Source: Ktedonobacter robiniae | GTDB taxonomy: Bacteria; Chloroflexota; Ktedonobacteria; Ktedonobacterales; Ktedonobacteraceae | NCBI RefSeq assembly: GCF_016587375.1 | Contig: NZ_BNJG01000001.1 | Span: 3,416,001-3,480,000 of the forward strand | Length of the DNA: 64,000 nucleotides | Reading direction: 5' to 3' | Shown: piece by piece, positions 1 to 8,626 of the stretch | How positions within the stretch are numbered: position 1 is the first letter of the stretch | Layout: each line of letters starts with the position of its first letter | Program-made: the position numbers and the translations under genes | Notes under the pieces: model-generated | What the model saw: only the letters and a program-made list of their open reading frames with translations | Told to the model about the DNA's origin: nothing | Databases searched by the model: none

Positions 1-1095
1 TTCACCTTCCGGCATGTGCGTAGATAACATGCCATCTCCAAATAAGCTATTGGCATTGCCACCACTGTGCAGGTAGTAATGGGTCCATTGTGTTCGCGCC
101 AGAGGCCATTCCTGCTCGTCGCGCCACGTATTTTCGCCCATAATAAAGATACGTACAGGAGCCTCCTGGAGATCTTGCGGTTTCTTTTTCAGCCAACGAT
201 CAAACCAGCGTATCTCTTCGCTACGCATATCAATCAGAGAACCCAGGCCAAAATCGACCTCACCCAATTTGCTTGTTGTATTTACTGCGTGTCCCCACGG
301 TCCCATCAGTAGACGCTGACCGGCGCGTATCTCAGGCGTTGCCCCCCTGGTAGTCATGCCGTGAAAGTTCAGCGGCGTACCAATTTCCTCGTCATCATAC
401 CAACCCGAAATGTGCAGCACGGGAACATTGATACTATCGAACTTGTTCTGGTAGCATATACGTTCCCAATACTCATCGAGCAGAGGATGCTCGATATCCT
501 CGCGCCAGTGGCGATTAGGCCGCCCCGCTCGCTCGTCCATAGTTAATAAGGGGAGATGCCAGTAGACTGACCCCCAGTCCGCTGCCTCCATCACCTGATT
601 GACCTTGCCACTGACATAGTGCAGCCAGCATAAATGCATGGGCGAAGCTAGACCAGTCGGTGTTTCTACAAAGGGATCGGAGGGTGTCACGCCTACTATC
701 ATCGCTTTCAAGTGAGGGGGCGATTGCAAAGCCGTAAGCCACTGAATTCGGCCTGGGTAAGAGTTACCAATTGTTCCTACAGCACTGGTTGACCACGGCT
801 GAGCCGCCAGCCACTCGATAGCATCGTACCCATCGATACCATCATTGAAATACGGCGTAAATTCACCCTCAGAATCGCCACGCCCGCGCACATCCATACC
901 GACGAAAACATATCCGCGTTGTACGTACGCCTCAGCACGTTCTAACATCCCCGTGTTGGCCTTGACATAAGGGGTGCGCATGAGAATCACCGGCCATTGT
1001 TCGCCGGTCGGGGGGAAATATATATCAGCCGATAGGGTCACGCCGTCGCGCATTGGCACGCGCTGGTCAAAAGCAATCCGAATATTTGAGGCCAT
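1..1095 (-). CDS. CocE/NonD family alpha/beta hydrolase (3' end off the window)
   Basis: The frame starts at ATG 1095 and runs 365 codons without a stop to base 1, so the C-terminus lies outside. The protein resembles CocE/NonD hydrolases (X-Pro dipeptidyl-peptidase S15-like acyl hydrolases, usually 550-650 residues). Residues 1-30 carry the family's N-terminal VPMRDGV-type strand, Y43 in TPYVK fits the oxyanion tyrosine, MDVRGRGDSEG follows near 67-77, and the nucleophile elbow is GNSYPG with Ser112. A later GPWGHA-type motif lies about 110 residues before the cut. No signal peptide is visible, so it is probably cytoplasmic. Substrate cannot be predicted. It is transcribed away from the TnpB relic immediately upstream. 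Family call is firm; specificity is unknown. Confidence 0.88.
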   Translation of the reverse strand, partial: MASNIRIAFDQRVPMRDGVTLSADIYFPPTGEQWPVILMRTPYVKANTGMLERAEAYVQRGYVFVGMDVRGRGDSEGEFTPYFNDGIDGYDAIEWLAAQPWSTSAVGTIGNSYPGRIQWLTALQSPPHLKAMIVGVTPSDPFVETPTGLASPMHLCWLHYVSGKVNQVMEAADWGSVYWHLPLLTMDERAGRPNRHWREDIEHPLLDEYWERICYQNKFDSINVPVLHISGWYDDEEIGTPLNFHGMTTRGATPEIRAGQRLLMGPWGHAVNTTSKLGEVDFGLGSLIDMRSEEIRWFDRWLKKKPQDLQEAPVRIFIMGENTWRDEQEWPLARTQWTHYYLHSGGNANSLFGDGMLSTHMPEGE

Positions 1096-1111
1096 TGCAT
1101 ATTCCTTCGTT

Positions 1112-1408
1112 CTACCGTTCTACGAGATCACTACCTGGAAGCGATGCTTCCATCTGCTCTATAGTCCAGTCTACGTTTCTGCTCCGATTACTGTAGGAAA
1201 ACGTATGGGCGGGGTCAGATCGCATGCGTCGCAAGCGCTGCTGCCCTTGGGAGAGGATGGCATTATAGAGTTGACGAGCGACTTCCAGGTGGGCACGGAG
1301 GCGGGCTGCTTGTCCTAGATCAACGACCAGAGGCAGTTCCAGCAGAAAGGTGGGCGTCGCCGGTCGCTTTTCCTTCTGCTTCCCCTGTCCCTGGCGTTTC
1401 TTTGGCAT
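1112..1408 (-). pseudogene. 5' remnant of a TnpB-family gene
   Basis: The first ~62 codons are nearly identical to the start of the TnpB gene at 17680 (shared KEKRPATPTFLLELPLVV and ARQLYNAILSQGQ). Homology then stops abruptly around 1222 and the frame continues as unrelated sequence. No RuvC residues remain, so it is a dead N-terminal fragment. The break abuts the CocE-type gene, so a deletion or rearrangement probably removed the rest of the element. Confidence 0.8.
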
Positions 1409-1640
1409 TTCGGCTCCTCACATGCATGTATACAGACAAAACATGATGATACGTCTATTCTACCAGAAAAAATCAGAAGAACACAAGTTCTTAGCCGCGT
1501 TTTCTCTGCCCCACTCTTCTGCAAGAGTGGGGCGACCGCGCCCCCGGATGGGGGGCAATCCCGGCATGAATGACCAGGGCTTTCTCGCCACGTTCTCTGT
1601 AAAAGGGAATGAGGTGAGCTATGCACTCACCTCGAATAAA
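1409..1640 (-). mobile_element. Left-end relic of a TnpB (IS1341-type) element
   Basis: Upstream of the truncated gene, the minus strand shares two blocks with the region before the TnpB gene at 17680. One block contains GAGAACGTGGCGAGAAAGCC followed by a short hairpin (CCCTGG...CCGGG). The other is the promoter-like TTGTGT...TAGAAT segment near 1455-1490. The shared order and spacing indicate a common element left end. Confidence 0.65.
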
Positions 1641-1642
1641 GG

Positions 1643-2461
1643 CTAATCCAATGGCCGCTCAAGGGCCTGGAGATATCTATCGGCAGAGCGCAGCACGGCC
1701 TGATGAGCATCTTGCGTCACAACGCGTCCGAACCAGGCCCCATAGAGGCGCTCAAAACGATAGGGGGCAATAGTATCGCGAATACGGTTGACCTCGTAGG
1801 CCGGTAAGGGAATCAGATTGGGATAGCTATACATGAAGGAAACCCATTGCCGGTCGGCCACAACGGTAATGATGTCGCCGGACAACAACGCCCCCTTGCC
1901 ATCGAAACCGGCCGGCCAGTGCAGAACAGTGCCACCGCGAAAATGCCCTCCCAGGCGGATCAGCGTGAGATCTGGCTGCAGAGAATGCGTTTCGCCTGAC
2001 CAGAATATGATGTGTTCGTCGGGCCGCATCACCCACTGGCGATCAGCCTCGTGTAGGTAGATCGGTGCATTGAAGTGCCTGGCCCACGCCACCATCGAAC
2101 TGTAGTAGTGAGGATGAGAGATGGCAATTGCCGCGATGCCACCACGCTGCTGCACTTCGGCCAACGTCTGCTCATCCAGCAGACTAATGCAGTCCCAGAG
2201 TACGTTTCCCTGCGGCGTCTGAACCAGCAAGGCGCGCTGCCCTATGGCAAAAGAAGGCTCGGTGCCAATGCCGAGAAGATTTGGCTCCTCTTCCTTGAAG
2301 ACATTATGAAATCCATTGCGGGACATCTCGGCCAGCGTTGTCCATTGCTGTCCGTTGTATCCCACATATTGCCGTTGGTCGTTACAGATCGGGCACGCTT
2401 CAGGCTGAGCCTCTCGCGCCGCGAATTGAGAACCACAAGTAACACAGATCCAATGTTCCAT
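1643..2461 (-). CDS. MBL-fold hydrolase with N-terminal rubredoxin-like zinc ribbon
   Basis: A 272-residue protein. The N-terminus has two CxxC pairs (C6/C9 and C23/C26), as in a rubredoxin-like knuckle. A metallo-beta-lactamase-like domain follows: a strand-rich region to residue 110, then ISHPHYYSS at 115-122 where the family has HxHxDH, and a later GGHFRGGTVLHW segment and LLSGD strand-loop. The aspartate and second histidine of the canonical metal motif are replaced, so metal binding may be altered. The likely role is hydrolase or redox-linked metalloprotein; no substrate is indicated. It is a single gene with its start at ATG 2461. Confidence 0.8.
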   Translation of the reverse strand: MEHWICVTCGSQFAAREAQPEACPICNDQRQYVGYNGQQWTTLAEMSRNGFHNVFKEEEPNLLGIGTEPSFAIGQRALLVQTPQGNVLWDCISLLDEQTLAEVQQRGGIAAIAISHPHYYSSMVAWARHFNAPIYLHEADRQWVMRPDEHIIFWSGETHSLQPDLTLIRLGGHFRGGTVLHWPAGFDGKGALLSGDIITVVADRQWVSFMYSYPNLIPLPAYEVNRIRDTIAPYRFERLYGAWFGRVVTQDAHQAVLRSADRYLQALERPLD

Positions 2462-2595
2462 CGTACCCTTCCCTTTCCAGAAAAGCTGCTCTCTTTTGAT
2501 GACATAGATCAGTATAGAATGATGGGAAGCCCGCTGTCATTGTCCAAAGGTGTAATTTTTCTTTCGTACAAAAGGACAGGATCTGAGCGCCAGGA

Positions 2596-2724
2596 TCAAA
2601 TTACAGCACGTACCATCTCGCGGGCAAACTGATCATCGGAGGGGCCGTGTTGTACCAGCAGATGGTACCACATGGCTCCATAGATCAGATCGGCCAGCAC
2701 CTCAATATTGCTATCAGGTGGAGG
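2596..2724 (-). pseudogene. C-terminal fragment of a TetR-type regulator
   Basis: On the minus strand a 42-codon frame ends at TGA 2596-2598 and reads like the ligand-domain tail of TetR proteins of the TetR_C_11 kind (DLIYGAMWYHLLVQHGPSDD, then FAREMV). No start codon or DNA-binding domain is present. It is a gene tail left behind by a rearrangement; the RRM gene's terminator now sits at its upstream edge. Confidence 0.6.
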
Positions 2725-2771
2725 AAAAACAAAAAAGAAGGAAGGCTAGCACATGGGCTAACCTTCCTTCT
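2725..2771 (-). terminator. Rho-independent terminator of the RRM gene
   Basis: A 15-bp stem (arms 2736-2750 and 2757-2771, one mismatch) has a 6-nt loop. On the minus strand a run of T with one G (CTTTTTTGTTTTT) follows. It lies 53 bp past the stop of the RNA-binding protein gene. Confidence 0.85.
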
Positions 2772-2823
2772 TTCGTGATCTCAACGTTTTTTCTTAACGT
2801 TTCATGCTATCTGATGTTGGGGC

Positions 2824-3138
2824 TTAGTAGCGTCCGCTCCGATAGCTCGTGTCTGAATACCGTTCTCTTGCCTGGAATCCTCTGCTTCCTGCCGCCTGGC
2901 GCTCACGCGCCTCGTTGACGGTGATCGTCCGATTTCCTAGAAGGGTTCCGTTCAGTCGCTCAATGGCGGACTGTGCTTCTTGATCGGTACTCATTTCGAC
3001 AAAGCCAAACCCTTTGCTTCGCCCTGTCTCACGATCCGTGATGACCGAAGCCTGAGTGACCTGCCCGACCTGGGCAAAAAGATCACCAAGGTCTTGCTCG
3101 GTCGTTTGATAAGGGAGACCCCCTACATATAGTCTCAT
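2824..3138 (-). CDS. RRM-domain RNA-binding protein
   Basis: A 104-residue protein made of one RNA recognition motif plus a short basic tail rich in Arg, Gly, Ser and Tyr. RNP2 is LYVGGL at 3-8 and RNP1 is KGFGFVEM at 42-49, both with the aromatic residues that stack on RNA bases. It matches the small bacterial RRM proteins (Rbp type) of cyanobacteria and Chloroflexi, many of which respond to cold. It is monocistronic with its own terminator. About 270 bp of A/T-rich upstream sequence may be an untranslated leader, though I see no defined regulatory element there. Confidence 0.93.
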   Translation of the reverse strand: MRLYVGGLPYQTTEQDLGDLFAQVGQVTQASVITDRETGRSKGFGFVEMSTDQEAQSAIERLNGTLLGNRTITVNEARERQAAGSRGFQARERYSDTSYRSGRY

Positions 3139-4024
3139 GTGTATCTACTCCTGTGTGAACATCTCTCTATCCATTGATGCTCGGAGAAACCATTTCCCAC
3201 AGAAGCGATCCAATTTCTTTGTGATGCCATACACTTATAGAAACAGGTTTGGCTAGCAACTTATTCCCTCGCCTTCACATTCAAAGTGGCTTCAGAAAGA
3301 CCTCGCTCTCGTTCCCTACTTCATGAGCGATCTTGAAGAAGAATCTGTGTATCCATATCGAGCGTTCAGGAAGAATTGAGCAACAGTATCCATTAATACT
3401 CAGGGGCCACCCCTAATTAGCCGATTCAAAAGTGTCATTATTTCCCAGGAGAGCAATCGTCATGACCTGGTTCGCTGCTGCGGGTGCGGCAAGTTTTTTT
3501 GCGTGAGGCAGAATCCAGGCAACAAGCCGCTGCCACAAGCAGTGTAGAGCACAGAGAGCTTCATTGATGGGTATTGATCGCGTGTGGGCAGGTCCGCACT
3601 GACAATCGCCTCTTAGCGAGATTGCCCTCTCGATGCGAAATCGACGAAGAGAGAGGGTGGACCCACTTTCCTTTTCTTTCTGATCGCGCTGTTGTCTCCC
3701 ATCGTACCACCTCTCCATTGCTAATAAAAAGCATGAAGAGCGAGCTGGTTTGATGCGAAGAGTGAGCAGCACAACCATTGCCACCAGAGAAACCGCTCTT
3801 GAAGCGGCTCGTTTACACCCGAAAGTTGTCAATTTACAGGGAACTCTCTGCCCGTGCTGACGGGAAAACAGGATAAAGGATCGTAAATAGCCTTTTATCG
3901 CGTCGATACGAAAAGTTATTCAAACAACAATCAGGGCAAGTTCTATCCGTTTTTTGTGGTAATCTCAAATGAGACAACAAGGAAAAATGTGTAGAATTCG
4001 AGCGATTCGCGAAAGGAGACGGCC
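3139..4024. other. Intergenic region, no supported gene
   Basis: Open frames here on the minus strand (for example 3413-3832) lack a ribosome site and have low-complexity, frame-shadow composition. The last bases carry the ribosome site of the next gene (AAAGGAG at about 4012-4018). Nothing else is recognised. Confidence 0.5.
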
Positions 4025-4537
4025 ATGGGTAAGCAGACGTTTCTTGATACGCTGCACGGTGAACGCACACAATGGGATGCACAGGTGGCGCAGGTCGACG
4101 AGGAGCGAATGACGCAATCTGGTTTCGCCGGGAAATGGTCGCTAAAGGATGTCATTGCACATATCGCAGTGTATGAAGAATGGACCGCAAATGATATCCA
4201 GCGCGCACGGCGAGGCGAGCAGCCAGAGTGGGACCCGGAGTTGACGGGGGTAAGCGACGATGAGCGAAATGCGAGATTATATGAGCAGCAGCGCGGGCGG
4301 ACGCTCGCCGACACGCTGGCTTTCTCTTGGCGGGCATACCAGCAACTTGTAGAGGCAATACAGGCGCTCTCCAACGAAGAATTCAATAGCACCGATGGAT
4401 TGGGCGGACGGCTGCATTCGTTTTGGGTGGGACGACCGCTGTGGGAAGGGCTTGTCGGGAATGCGTATCAGCATTATCGAGAGCACTCACCAGATCTGAA
4501 AGCGTGGCTGGATGGTCAGGCAGAGGTTGGTAAATAG
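4025..4537 (+). CDS. DinB/ClbS-DfsB-like four-helix bundle protein
   Basis: A 170-residue protein with the pattern of the DinB / ClbS-DfsB superfamily: an N-terminal helix, then GKWSLKDVIAHIAVYEEW (residues about 37-54), with the His of HIA expected to be one metal ligand. A second helical pair ends in HYREHSPDLKAWL, which supplies candidate His ligands near the C-terminus. ClbS-type members protect against DNA-damaging metabolites, and other members are thiol transferases or of unknown role, so the function here is open. The start at ATG 4025 has AAAGGAG seven bases upstream. Single gene. Confidence 0.82.
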   Translation: MGKQTFLDTLHGERTQWDAQVAQVDEERMTQSGFAGKWSLKDVIAHIAVYEEWTANDIQRARRGEQPEWDPELTGVSDDERNARLYEQQRGRTLADTLAFSWRAYQQLVEAIQALSNEEFNSTDGLGGRLHSFWVGRPLWEGLVGNAYQHYREHSPDLKAWLDGQAEVGK

Positions 4538-4854
4538 CGCTCGGTTGAGAACCTCTATCGAGCTTTCACTTCAGTTTTTGGGCGATTCAATCTGTTTTGT
4601 CTGAACCGATCTCGCCTGTTTTTGCAGTCTCACCAAGCACCAAAAAGTAGCACGCTGACCATCCGAATTGACAACCATCGAGTATTATAGATCGCCTCCT
4701 GGGCGGTTTCTCTGGTGTACAATGGTTGTACTGCTCAACCTTTGCGCTTTTTACCAATTGCTCTGGATGAGCTCGACGCAAAAAAACTTGCCGCACTCGT
4801 TCGCTGGTTCGCTGCCGGCGGCATGACGATTGCTCTTTTTTTCGTGATCATGAC

Positions 4855-4900
4855 GCCAATTTGGGAAAGGAAAACGATCGTTTCCCTTTCCCAAATTGGC
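4855..4900. repeat. 46-bp near-perfect palindrome
   Basis: Arms 4855-4876 and 4879-4900 pair over 22 bp with one mismatch around a central CGATCG. No T-run follows directly. It lies in a gene-free stretch between the DinB-like and GYD genes. Confidence 0.9.
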
Positions 4901-4975
4901 AATTTTACCCAAAAAGAAGCAATGAAATGGCAAAAATGAGATTTTTATCCCCTCCTTGTCCTTAACGAGGATTTT

Positions 4976-5004
4976 GGGGGAGAAAATGTTGGGAGCCCGT
5001 ATTG
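4976..5004 (+). repeat. 29-bp inverted repeat, left copy
   Basis: This segment (core AGAAAATGTTGGGAGCCCGT) is repeated in inverted orientation at 5744-5772 with one mismatch. The two copies enclose the GYD gene and its structured leader (797 bp outer span). Confidence 0.85.
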
Positions 5005-5071
5005 GTGATATCGATTCCATCTTCCTGCTACACTGAATGTAAGGTGACAACAATGCACTGACAACAATGTA

Positions 5072-5230
5072 GTGAACTCGGCTTCAGTTCACAGGTGGAC
5101 CAGAATAAGGGGGTGTCTGCTGCTCACCTGTCACATCACGCAAGCAACAGACACCTCAACACCTGTGAACGAACTGAAGATCTGTGATCTTCGCTCTCGC
5201 TGCATGTATTTTGACACCCGCGAAAGGAGG
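5072..5230 (+). ncRNA. Structured leader with mutually exclusive stems upstream of the GYD gene
   Basis: Several strong pairings are visible. (1) 5072-5078 with 5086-5092 (GTGAACT/AGTTCAC). (2) 5082-5097 with 5160-5179, a long stem with a 4-nt bulge. (3) Nested inside, 5112-5123 with 5144-5155 (12 bp, one G-T). (4) ACAGGTG 5091-5097 can instead pair with CACCTGT 5125-5131. Stems 1, 2 and 4 compete for the same bases, as in attenuators and riboswitches. The structure ends about 45 bases before the Shine-Dalgarno. No known class is recognised. Confidence 0.45.
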
Positions 5231-5238
5231 TGACAGAG

Positions 5239-5562
5239 ATGCCTCTCTACATGACACGTTTTGCCTACACGCCCGACGCCTTGGCTGCGCTCGTCAAACA
5301 TCCACAGAACCGTGAGGACGTTCTCCGCGCGCTGATCGAGAAACTTGGAGGACGGTTGATATCTTTCTACTACTCCTTCGGGACATACGATGGTTTGTTT
5401 ATCGCTGAGATGCCCGATGAGACCACGGTCACGGCAGCTATCTTCACCGTGGTCTCCCCAGGCCATATCAAAAGCGTTGAGACAACTGTGCTGCTCACGA
5501 CCGAGCAGACGATGGAGGCGATGCGCAAAGCGGGCACCCAGACCTACCCAGCACCAGGGTAG
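5239..5562 (+). CDS. GYD-domain protein
   Basis: A 107-residue protein of the GYD family (PF08734), small ferredoxin-like-fold proteins named for a Gly-Tyr-Asp motif. Here the motif appears as FGTYDGLFIAEMPD (about residues 54-67). I place the start at ATG 5239 because the strong ribosome site AAAGGAGG (5223-5230) sits eight bases upstream; a GTG at 5230 would overlap that site. Family members have no agreed biochemical role and may be stress- or metabolism-linked. The gene stands alone behind a structured leader and between inverted 29-bp repeats, so a small mobile cassette is possible. Confidence 0.88.
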   Translation: MPLYMTRFAYTPDALAALVKHPQNREDVLRALIEKLGGRLISFYYSFGTYDGLFIAEMPDETTVTAAIFTVVSPGHIKSVETTVLLTTEQTMEAMRKAGTQTYPAPG

Positions 5563-6006
5563 GCATCCGACCTTGACCATCCGACCTTGGAATCCCACCA
5601 TATTTCCCCCTCTAGATTCCGCTAAGGGCAGGCGCATCTGGTAATGATCTCAACGCATATTCCGCTAAGCTTGAGATTCAGGTGCTCCAGCCCTGATCTT
5701 TTTGATAGACCGAACAAGGTCGCACGAAAGATCCCAAGTATCGCAACACGGGCTCCCAACATTTTCTCCCCCGATTTCCCCTCTAAGTAGGGGTAGAGTT
5801 AAGGTTGCTGTCACCAACCGCAAAGTAAGCCTATCTCAACCACTAATAAATCAAAAAGGGCACGAGTTGTGTCTCGATAACCATTTTCAGTTCGGGTTCT
5901 GCTCGCGCTTTCATTCACAGCGGCCACTTTCAAACACCCTCATGCTCGTGCTACGATAGAGTGATACACTTTAACGTCGATACTACCCACACAGCAAGAG
6001 GAAATC
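5563..6006. other. Intergenic region with right copy of the 29-bp inverted repeat
   Basis: Contains the inverted partner (5744-5772) of the repeat at 4976-5004 and no supported gene. The last bases hold the ribosome site (AGAGGAA) of the exporter gene. Confidence 0.6.
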
Positions 6007-6960
6007 ATGAGTTCATTTTTCGACCCCACTAATACAAAGAACACGGATGGAGACAACACAACAAATCCCCATGTTCCAGGAGAACAATCAAGGCAACCAG
6101 GACACTGGCAGAATTTTGCACAGAAGGTACCTGCACAGTTGCTGGCATTGCTAGCGATTATCTCGGTGCAGATGGGGGCGGCGATGGGCAAAGAACTCTT
6201 TTCGGTCATCGGACCGCTGGGAACAACCTTCTTGCGCCTGGGTTTTGCGGCAATCCTGCTTCTCATCCTCTGGCGGCCACAGATACGCGGGCTGACGCGG
6301 ACGCAATATATCAACGTTCTGTTATTCGGCATCGTGCTGGCAGCGATGAATGGAGCGTTTTACTCCGCGATCCGCTACATTCCGTTAGGCATCGCAGTGG
6401 CACTGGAATTTGTGGGTCCGCTAGGACTGGCCCTCATGCAATCGCGCAGGGTGAAAGATCTCGTCTGGGCAATACTGGCTGTGGTCGGCATCTTCCTACT
6501 CGCGCCGATCGGGCAAGGGGCAGTGAACCTGCTGGGGATGGGGCTGGCAATACTGGCTGGTATCTGCTGGGCAGGCTATATATTGTGCAGCGCAAAAGTT
6601 GGGCACTCGTTTACGGGCGGACGAGGACTGGCACTGGCTGTGGCCGTGGCAACGATTGCTATTGCGCCGCTTGGAATAAGTAACGGAGGAGTGGCGCTAC
6701 TCAGTCCGCAGGTACTCTTGACGGGCGTGGGCATCGCTATCTTCTCCAGCGTCATTCCCTTCTCGCTGGAACTAGAGGCGCTCAGGCGGCTTCCCTCGCG
6801 CGTCTTCGGTATCCTCATGAGCGTCGAGCCAGCGGTCGCCACCCTCATTGGCTTCTTCGTGCTGCACGAGGCCATAGGACTACGCGAGATACTAGCTATC
6901 GTGCTCATCATCTCGGCTTCGGTCGGCGTCTCGCTCGACGCGACGGCACAGCATCAATAA
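6007..6960 (+). CDS. EamA-family exporter, RhtA-like
   Basis: A 317-residue membrane protein with about ten hydrophobic segments after a polar ~40-residue N-terminal tail. It fits the ten-TM EamA/DMT superfamily with two inverted EamA repeats. The segments IPLGIAVALEFVGPLGLAL (about 123-141) and VIPFSLELEALRRLPSRVFG (about 257-276) followed by EPAVATLIGFFVLHE match the RhtA subgroup, which exports homoserine and threonine in E. coli. Substrate here is inferred only from that similarity. ATG 6007 is preceded by AGAGGAA. Single gene upstream of tRNA-Asp. Confidence 0.88.
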   Translation: MSSFFDPTNTKNTDGDNTTNPHVPGEQSRQPGHWQNFAQKVPAQLLALLAIISVQMGAAMGKELFSVIGPLGTTFLRLGFAAILLLILWRPQIRGLTRTQYINVLLFGIVLAAMNGAFYSAIRYIPLGIAVALEFVGPLGLALMQSRRVKDLVWAILAVVGIFLLAPIGQGAVNLLGMGLAILAGICWAGYILCSAKVGHSFTGGRGLALAVAVATIAIAPLGISNGGVALLSPQVLLTGVGIAIFSSVIPFSLELEALRRLPSRVFGILMSVEPAVATLIGFFVLHEAIGLREILAIVLIISASVGVSLDATAQHQ

Positions 6961-7188
6961 TGATCTGATGGAAATTGGTCAAGCTTTGTGTGTAATCTGG
7001 GTCGACCTCTATTTGATCGGAAAATTCTCCATTGCCTGTTCATACAACGACTGAATGTTTCTACTTGGCGAAAACTCGGCAAAATTTGCCGATAAAAACG
7101 CTTGACAAGAAACTTGGAGTCTGCTATTATTATCCACGTCGAGAGGACGCGAACGAACAAGCGAAATCGAGACGATGAATAAACCCCT

Positions 7189-7262
7189 GGAGCCGTGGTG
7201 TAGTGGCCTAACATGTCTGCCTGTCACGCAGAAGATCGCGGGTTCGAATCCCGTCGGTTCCG
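7189..7262 (+). tRNA. tRNA-Asp (anticodon GTC)
   Basis: A full cloverleaf is present: acceptor GGAGCCG pairs with CGGTTCC, the anticodon stem is TCTGC/GCAGA with loop CTGTCAC (anticodon GTC), and the T arm contains GGGTTCGAATCCC. The discriminator is G7262 and CCA is not encoded. Its 3' half is echoed at 9277-9330 and 60343-60396, and a serine-integrase relic begins one base downstream, so it serves as an integration target. Confidence 0.96.
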
Positions 7263-7263
7263 C

Positions 7264-7585
7264 CGTCGCCACCGTGATGTGACTAACGTCCCGGTGGCTT
7301 CTTTGTATTCAGTAACCTCTTCGAGCAGCCTCAGCACCGGAAGAAATGCCGGACGAGGTGTAATAGCCGCTATTTCTTTTGTTTCCACGTCATAATGCAA
7401 ACCTCCTAATTCGAGAACCTTTGACCATTTCACAGCGTTCTTCCACACCGCCCACCCTCCAGAGAGCAGCCATACCTGGTAAGCGTTCCCCGGCTTCGAT
7501 TACATCCTCTAAGCGAACGCCATTCACCTCTGGTGCATCGAGCATTCGCAAGGCTAACTCGACAGCTGCCTTTTCCTTAAAATAA
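7264..7585 (-). pseudogene. C-terminal relic of a large serine integrase (copy 1, frameshifted)
   Basis: Minus-strand sequence encodes ...VNGVRLEDVIEAGERLPG (about 7535-7480) and, after a frameshift near 7425, LGGLHYDVETKEIAAITPRP and the downstream tail. The same order is seen without a shift at 9331-9594 and 60457-60963. It corresponds to the C-terminal region that follows the coiled-coil in large serine recombinases. The catalytic resolvase domain is missing. The reading frame runs into the tRNA-Asp gene, placing the old integrase directly at its attachment site. Confidence 0.75.
7268..7305 (+). terminator. Possible terminator of tRNA-Asp
   Basis: GCCACCG (7268-7274) pairs with CGGTGGC (7292-7298), followed by TTCTTTG. 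The same hairpin recurs after the tRNA-like sequence at 9331, within integrase 3' coding sequence. Confidence 0.45.
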
Positions 7586-7632
7586 AAACGCCTCTTTCCC
7601 CCGCTCAGACTGCATCTAAAGCATTGTTCTTC
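7576..7632 (+). repeat. 57-bp dispersed repeat, copy 1
   Basis: The stretch from CTTAAAATAAAAACGCC to TCTAAAGCATTG matches 41774-41834 with about 85 percent identity. At 41.8 kb the copy lies next to an IS630 relic, so it may be a worn IS terminus. Confidence 0.6.
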
Positions 7633-8134
7633 TATAATTGTTCTGGTTTGGAAGAGCCGGTTAAACTAGAAGGAAAAGTCGTAGAACAATAAGCGAGGCG
7701 TTCATTAGGGGCGCAAACAGGCCATTTGTCTGATGCAATAGGAGAAGCTTTCTCCGCCCAGTGCGGAAAGCTTTACTATGGGCTATCTCAGCTCTGTTCA
7801 ATTTGAACGAGCTAATAGTTGACTTTTTATTTTCATGGGCCTGTAAAATCGGTTCATCCGTATCTTTAATACTCAGCAATTCAAACGATGTTGCGAAAAG
7901 CAAGATCGAATGTCCCGTTTAATAGGGTTAATGTTCTAGAAGCGTTAGAGGGGGGATACAGGGCGAGGAAATAAAGAGGGATGATCTTTTTGCCTGGCTA
8001 GAGCATACGAGCGGCCAGTCTGCCGTTCGTATGCTTCCGGGTGATCATTTCTTTCTGCAAAGTTCGCAACATTTGCTTTTTAATGCGGTACGACATGACC
8101 TGATGAGTTTAGCATGATATCAGAAAACCTGTGC
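7633..8134. other. Intergenic region, no supported gene
   Basis: A minus-strand frame at 7661-7903 has no ribosome site and unremarkable composition. I see no RNA gene or repeat in this part. Confidence 0.4.
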
Positions 8135-8248
8135 ATACAAGAAATTGCCAACAGCAGCAAACAAAGAACCTAGATCTTAAGCGCCAGGAGGACGCCCACA
8201 AACGCCCACAAACAAACTGAGCCGACTCCGGCCATCGGCTCTTTTTTT
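8135..8248 (+). repeat. Dispersed ~120-bp repeat, copy 1, ending in a terminator
   Basis: The series CCAACA...CAAACAAAGA, TCTTAAGCG, CCCACAAACAAAC, then a GCCGA...TCGGC hairpin is shared in order with 53114-53265 and 60060-60215. In this copy the hairpin GAGCCGA/TCGGCTC (8219-8225, 8235-8241) is followed by seven T (8242-8248), a good Rho-independent terminator on the plus strand although no gene is recognised upstream. Confidence 0.65.
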
Positions 8249-8626
8249 ATGCCCGCAAACATGCCATATTTTAAGTTTGACCTGTTTACTCCCACGGGAT
8301 ACTCAACGAGATGCACCTATGGCTGAAGTGGCTCTCGAACGTCCTTCATTGCTGTTATGCTTTCTGTGAAGAAGTGACATTCCCCCCTATTGTCAACAAG
8401 CAAATGCTGTGGCCAAGATAGCTTCTGAAGCCGTTTCGCACTCTACCAACTGTGTGCTGCTGCAATCTCGTTGCGCAACCTGTGGGTTCAGCGCGTTCAA
8501 GTACATACCCAATTAGGGGGAAGTATGTCCCACTATAATTGAAATATAGAGGTTATCTAAACTTCTCTGGGATAGCACCATGCGTCCCGTTTCATGGTCC
8601 TTACACGACCAACGAAAGGAGCAGAT

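Noticed and set aside
3413..3832. Minus-strand frame of 139 codons
   Set aside because: No ribosome site, atypical residue mix and no recognisable motif; likely chance.
4715..4939. Small plus-strand frame over the 46-bp palindrome
   Set aside because: It is created by the palindrome and low-complexity sequence; no ribosome site.
8219..8248. tmRNA or tRNA 3' end at the GAGCCGA hairpin
   Set aside because: No acceptor pairing, T loop or CCA; it fits a terminator at the end of a dispersed repeat.
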